This document shows, in pieces, positions 30,614 to 35,000 of a stretch of 35,000 nt of DNA; positions within the stretch are counted from its first letter, which is position 1; every line of letters begins with the position of its first letter. A program made the translations under genes and the position numbers. The DNA lies in assembly GCF_000485595.1 (NCBI RefSeq), contig NW_014577064.1, forward strand, positions 217,783 through 252,782. Reading direction: 5' to 3'. The stretch comes from Priapulus caudatus. Taxonomy: Eukaryota; Priapulida; Priapulimorpha; Priapulimorphida; Priapulidae. Under the pieces are notes generated by a model. The model made no database searches. It was given only the letters and a program-made list of their open reading frames with translations, and was not told the origin of the DNA.

Positions 30614-31277
30614 CGCGTGCGGACGAACGCACAAGCTTTGCGCTCTGTATCGATTCACTTTCCCCGGCGAACCCACGAACGAGCGCAGGAGGCCTAGGAC
30701 TTCATATATGCTGTTCGAATGATGACACCCGTCGGGTATTAGACGCGAACATCGCATCTCTGGATATCGGGAGGGTATTCATGAAGGCGCTTGCATGACT
30801 GGAATTCGCGAGACAGCGGCTGAAGCAGCAGTTCCAGAGGAGATCGGCTCATAGCGCGCGGGTTTCTCGCAATTACTCGAGAATTATCGTCGGCTCCAGC
30901 TGCCGACAGATTACGGCTCTCCGTCCATCAGTCGCTGCAGACGCCGCAACGTTCGTTCGTCGCCCGCAGTCGTGTTGATGACGCGTTACGGTGAGGAGAG
31001 CCGCCAGTGCCGATATGCGCCGGCAGCACTCGACTCTCAATGACTGCTTTGACTGCCGGAGCGTCAGAAACTTGCGGCACTGTGCTAAGCCATCCTCGTT
31101 CATCCTCGAGCATCGTTGTTGCGTAATCATGCGCGTTTAGCAGTGCTGACCAGCGCGAAGGACGGCTTTCATCTATTTTTTTTAAATTTAATTATTCTTT
31201 TATTTATTGATTTATTGGTTTATTGGTTTATTAATTATTTATTTATACATCAAGAGCGTGACGCATCTCGTTTCAAG

Positions 31278-31366
31278 ATGACGACGACGACGTGTCGCGG
31301 TGTCGCCAGGCGGACGATGGCGTCGTTGATGATGGTGCTCAGTCTTCTGCCGCTCTGCCTTTCACT
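31278..31366 (+). CDS. Signal-peptide first exon of an unidentified secreted or membrane protein
   Basis: ATG at 31278 in good context (AAGATGA). It encodes 29 codons plus two bases: MTTTTCRGVARR followed by TMASLMMVLSLLPLCLSL. Arginines precede an uninterrupted hydrophobic core, the layout of a secretory signal. Coding stops at a textbook donor ACT|GTAAGT (31367-31372). The rest of the protein must lie in downstream exons, none of which I could identify in the repeat-filled intron inside the window, so the function is unknown. The frame is open further upstream, but 31278 is the first ATG. A 3' partial gene is likely; a chance ORF is possible. Confidence 0.5.
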
Positions 31367-31400
31367 GTAAGTACACGATACCGGCTACAGTCGTGCGGAG

Positions 31401-31494
<94 letters not shown>

Positions 31495-31520
31495 CTGTGT
31501 GCGTGTGTGTGTGGGCGTGT
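31401..31520 (+). repeat. (GT)n microsatellite just inside intron 1
   Basis: GT runs with a short GCGCGC interruption, starting ~35 nt after the donor. Confidence 0.9.
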
Positions 31521-31740
31521 GCTGGTGTGTGCGTCGCGTGTGTCCTCGCGGCCATGCCAATCACTGTATCGAGATGTTCTTCACGCGCGCTAGTAGATTT
31601 GTCCTTAGCAGAAAGCGCAGCGGTCGAATGAAATGTGCCGTGTGCATGTCACTCTATAGTTTGCCCGAGTTAAGGGACTATTAGTCTGTCTACGGCACTT
31701 ACTTGTACACCCCGCACAACGTCGTGTAAGTACAGTACCG

Positions 31741-32576
31741 CACACACGACGTGCAACAAACAACACAGCATACGCAAATCGCACACACAGCACACCACAC
31801 ACACACCACACACCGACACAACACACACACACACACAACACACTACACAAGTCCCACACACACACACGCCGCAACACAACACACACACATACAAACACAC
31901 ACACGGGCGCGCGGCGCGCGACACACCACACACACACACACACACACAGCACACACACGCACACACGCACACACCGCACACACGCACATATCACAGCACA
32001 CACAACAACACACACCACACACCACACAACACAGCACCCACTCTATATATATACATACATACATACATACATACGATAAATAAGTACCATACATACATAC
32101 AATACCATACATACATACTACATACTACATACATACTCATTACATACATTACATACATACATACAATAACTAATACACCTACATACATACATACATACAT
32201 ACATACATACATACATACATACGTACGTACGTACGCTCATACTATCACAACATTACATACATACATACATACTAGTAGCAACATACATACATACATACAT
32301 AGACATTACATACTACATACATACACAGCAGCACCACACGCACGACACGCACACAACACACGCACGCACGCACACGACACACGCACACACAGCGCACGCA
32401 CAGAGTACGTACCACACACACCGCACACGTCACACCCAGTACACACGTACACACATACGACACATGCACACAGCACGCAAACACAACACATAACACACAA
32501 CTAGCACATCTCACAGACACACACAAACACACACACACAACACACACACACACACACACACACACAGTACACCACA
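31741..32576. repeat. Long CA / CATA compound microsatellite
   Basis: ~830 bp of CACA, ACACC and CATA units. The pure CATA part is ~32049-32340. His/Thr and Cys/Val frames here are artefacts. Confidence 0.95.
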
Positions 32577-32768
32577 CGACACTGTTGGAAAACAATCTCA
32601 ATTAAGCTAAGTGAGCACTTGCGGTCGGAATAAAAGCAGAAAACTAGAAGCTAAATTTCAACATTGCTGTTACTTGCCAAGCATTTTCAGACATTAGCGG
32701 GTAAGTGAACATAATGGCCGAAACACCTTCTCGTGGCTGACAATCTAAGCGTCACTAAAGCAGCTAAG
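32577..32768. other. Unique spacer between opposing CA and TG blocks
   Basis: 192 bp of non-repetitive sequence. No gene seen. Confidence 0.6.
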
Positions 32769-33283
32769 TGGTGTGTGTGTGGTGTGTGTGTGTGAGTGTG
32801 TTGTGCAGTCGCGGCACGTGCTGTGTGTGTGTGTGATGTGTGTGTGTGTGCGTGTCGGGCCAAGTGTTGCCGTTCGATTGTGTGGTTAGTATGTGCGTGA
32901 ACCAAAAATGTGTGTGTGTGCTATGGTATGGGAAAAAACGTACAGAGTGTGGAGTGTGTGTGGTGTGTGTTGTGTGTGTGTGTGTGCGTGCGTGTTGTGT
33001 GGATGTGTGTAGTGTCCACGATGTGTGTGATGTGTGTGAACTGTGTGTCGACAGTGCGTGGGTGTGTGACAACGACCGGCGGTGTGGGATGGGTGGTGTG
33101 TGTGTGTGTGTGTGCAGTGTCCGTCGTGCATGTGTGGTGTATGTGTCGTGTTGTTGTGTGCATTTACTGTGTGGTGTGTGTGTGTGTGTGCTTGTGTGTG
33201 TGTGTGTCGTGTGCATGTGTTGTGTGTGTGGTTGTGTTGTCGTGTTGTGCTGTGTGTGTTGTGTGTGTGCGTGTTTGTGTAAT
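32769..33283. repeat. Long TG compound microsatellite
   Basis: ~515 bp of TGTG, TGTGG and TGTTG units on the plus strand, opposite in orientation to the preceding CA block. Confidence 0.95.
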
Positions 33284-34150
33284 CGCGGCGAAGCTGGGCT
33301 ATGTAAAAATGAGCGAGCCAGCAATACGCAATGCATTACGAAGGTTGTTTGCGCTCTGATCAAGTAAATACGTCTCATGCAACGGCAAGTAGTGACCTTA
33401 TAACTCACGACTTAGACGAGTGCGTTAACTGTAAACACGAAAACTTTAAGAGTTTGCGTTGGTGATCTGAAGCAGATTGAGTGAGATATGTTTCGATAGA
33501 GAAGACGTATATGATTTGCCACACGCTACTAACATGCGGCCTACATTACATGCCACATCCAGACCAAATTTTATTTCTTTCCTCTTTGCTTCAGATTAAA
33601 ATAAACGAACGCATGGCAATCGAGGACTTGCTGTATATCCTTTATTTGATTTTATTTCGCCGTGAAAACACTATAGAGATATTGTTCACCCGTGTAAACC
33701 GCGTTTATATTGCCGTAAATCCGTATGCAATTACAGTCACATGCATGCGGAAAATCCAATGAGCGATATCGGACATTTTGAATGGAACGGTTAGTTGCTT
33801 CACTTTGCCCATCACTAGATAACGAGCATAAGTGGCCATATCGTCTCGTGATGCATACGCGACCTATGGATTTACTCTGGGCCCCCATTATCGGAATGGT
33901 TCTAAGCAAAACATGCTTCTAACAAGCCTTCCTGTGATGTATTTAAACGAGCGTAACCCAGTGTGAATATCATTAACCAAGATAAACATTTGAATATATA
34001 ATATAATATAATCATATATAATATTGATAATATCATTAACAAGTAACAGATAACAATAGAAAGAAATGACTCACACACGTTAGCAAAGAATTTCATTAAA
34101 ATAATAAGCAATAGTATAATCTCCAGGATACACTATTCCGATAGACAACA
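33284..34150. other. Intron or intergenic spacer
   Basis: A polypyrimidine tract plus TTGCTTCAG near 33595 looks like an acceptor. The following sequence hits a stop in the phase needed by the 31278 exon, so no exon is called. Confidence 0.4.
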
Positions 34151-34268
34151 ACAACAGTAGGCATCAGCCCCATCAGCAGCCACAACAACAACAACAACAA
34201 CAACATACACCACCACTAACAACAACAACAACACCACCGACACCACCAACAACAACAACAACAACAAT
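34146..34268. repeat. (AAC)n microsatellite
   Basis: ACA/CAA repeats interrupted by CACCAC and CAGCAG. Confidence 0.9.
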
Positions 34269-34620
34269 ATTCTACTTGACTTTGTCCACATGACATTTTT
34301 GACTCCGGATTTTGTTTGTTTATTGTGAAAACTCACGTTTAAATTGATACTTTTAAAGCAGTGGAAGCTCGGTTAGTGCGGATAACCAGTAGATGAATAT
34401 AGGACAAACAACAAGGATAGCTGGAAAATGAACTGCCTGCGAAATATTGAAGCAACTCGCTGTACAAAGCTCTCGGCGCGTCTAGTTGATCTGCGCAGTG
34501 GTCGCTCAGGTTTATTCGTGACATTTCGGCCAGATTATAGACCCGATGGTGTTGATGTGACTTATGGCTAAATATTGTGTAAGATTATTAGAATCTAGAC
34601 AAATTATAACATTATCATAA
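34269..34620. other. Spacer
   Basis: No gene or repeat recognised. Confidence 0.5.
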
Positions 34621-34631
34621 TTGATTTGTGC

Positions 34632-34696
34632 GCGCGCGCGCGGCGGCAGGCGTGTGTGTTGTGTGTGTGTGTGTGTGTGTGTGTGTCTCGGGCGTG

Positions 34697-34781
<85 letters not shown>

Positions 34782-34883
34782 TGTGTGCGTGCGTGTGTGT
34801 GTGTATGTGTGTGTGCGTGCGTGTGTGTGTATGTGTGCGTGCGTGCGTGCGTACGTGGGTGCGTGCGCGCGCGCGTGTGTGTA
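34632..34883. repeat. Long (GT)n microsatellite
   Basis: ~250 bp of GT with GTGC and GTAT variants and GCGC ends. Confidence 0.95.
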
Positions 34884-35000
34884 ATTAGATTTCGGTTACG
34901 TTGAAAGCACACGAACAGGCTAGCCACAAGTTGCCTTCTCGCTTTTAACTACGTGGCACTCCGGCAACGTGAAACAGTCGTAAAACCTGGTCAGGCTAAC

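Noticed and set aside
30250-30757. Poly-Ser, poly-Ala and poly-Leu frames
   Set aside because: All frames of one AGC trinucleotide tract are open; no non-repetitive coding sequence supports any of them.
31393-33408. Many Cys/Val- and His/Thr-rich frames
   Set aside because: Direct products of CA/TG microsatellites.
33590-33765. Possible second exon of the signal-peptide gene after a good polypyrimidine tract and CAG
   Set aside because: With the two-base overhang from 31366 the joined frame reads CTA TTA AAA TAA, an immediate stop.

Overview
This is a metazoan nuclear window. Genes are split by canonical GT-AG introns, simple-sequence repeats are very abundant (long CA/TG, CATA, CACG, CAT, CAG and AAC tracts), several families of small inverted-repeat transposons are present, and there is an interstitial TTAGGG block. 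A KLF2/4-type zinc-finger exon, a non-LTR retrotransposon fragment and compact introns of 0.25-3.7 kb point to an invertebrate, probably marine. I cannot name the phylum from sequence alone.

Layout. (1) 421-1623 (+): 3' coding exon of a Krüppel-like factor (three C2H2 fingers, closest to KLF2/4). A probable 3' UTR runs to an AATAAA at 2687. It contains a composite satellite: a 15-bp unit array interrupted by three copies of a ~58-bp hairpin. (2) 2.7-11.2 kb: no convincing gene, mostly AT-rich spacer with microsatellites and a small repeat element near 7.5 kb. (3) 12087-26394 (-): a complete 12-exon gene that I assembled by matching splice sites and codon phase. It encodes a 452-residue type II membrane protein with a long, heavily N-glycosylatable coiled-coil lumenal region. 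It resembles the N-terminal and coiled-coil part of EFCAB14, but no EF-hand is seen and it ends in a short acidic tail. It is convergent (tail-to-tail) with the KLF gene. (4) 26.4-31.3 kb: intergenic and promoter-like DNA with a ~650-bp inverted-repeat element, telomeric repeats, a ~200-bp near-perfect hairpin, and CAG- and GAC-rich tracts. (5) 31278-31366 (+): a likely signal-peptide first exon with a perfect donor, whose gene continues past the window. The rest of the window is dominated by CA/CATA and TG repeats.

The EFCAB14-like introns act as a transposon museum. They hold a 5'-truncated non-LTR element with an 11-bp target-site duplication and a pogo/Tigger-type MITE with a TA duplication. 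They also hold two members of a 'GTTAATTTCGCACCCT' element family; one has duplicated the exon-3 splice donor, and the other is itself interrupted by an element carrying a promoter-plus-first-exon-like segment. Several fold-back palindromes complete the set. No dedicated multi-gene system (operon, CRISPR, defence island) is present. The most unusual content is transposon-gene interplay at splice sites and in a 3' UTR.
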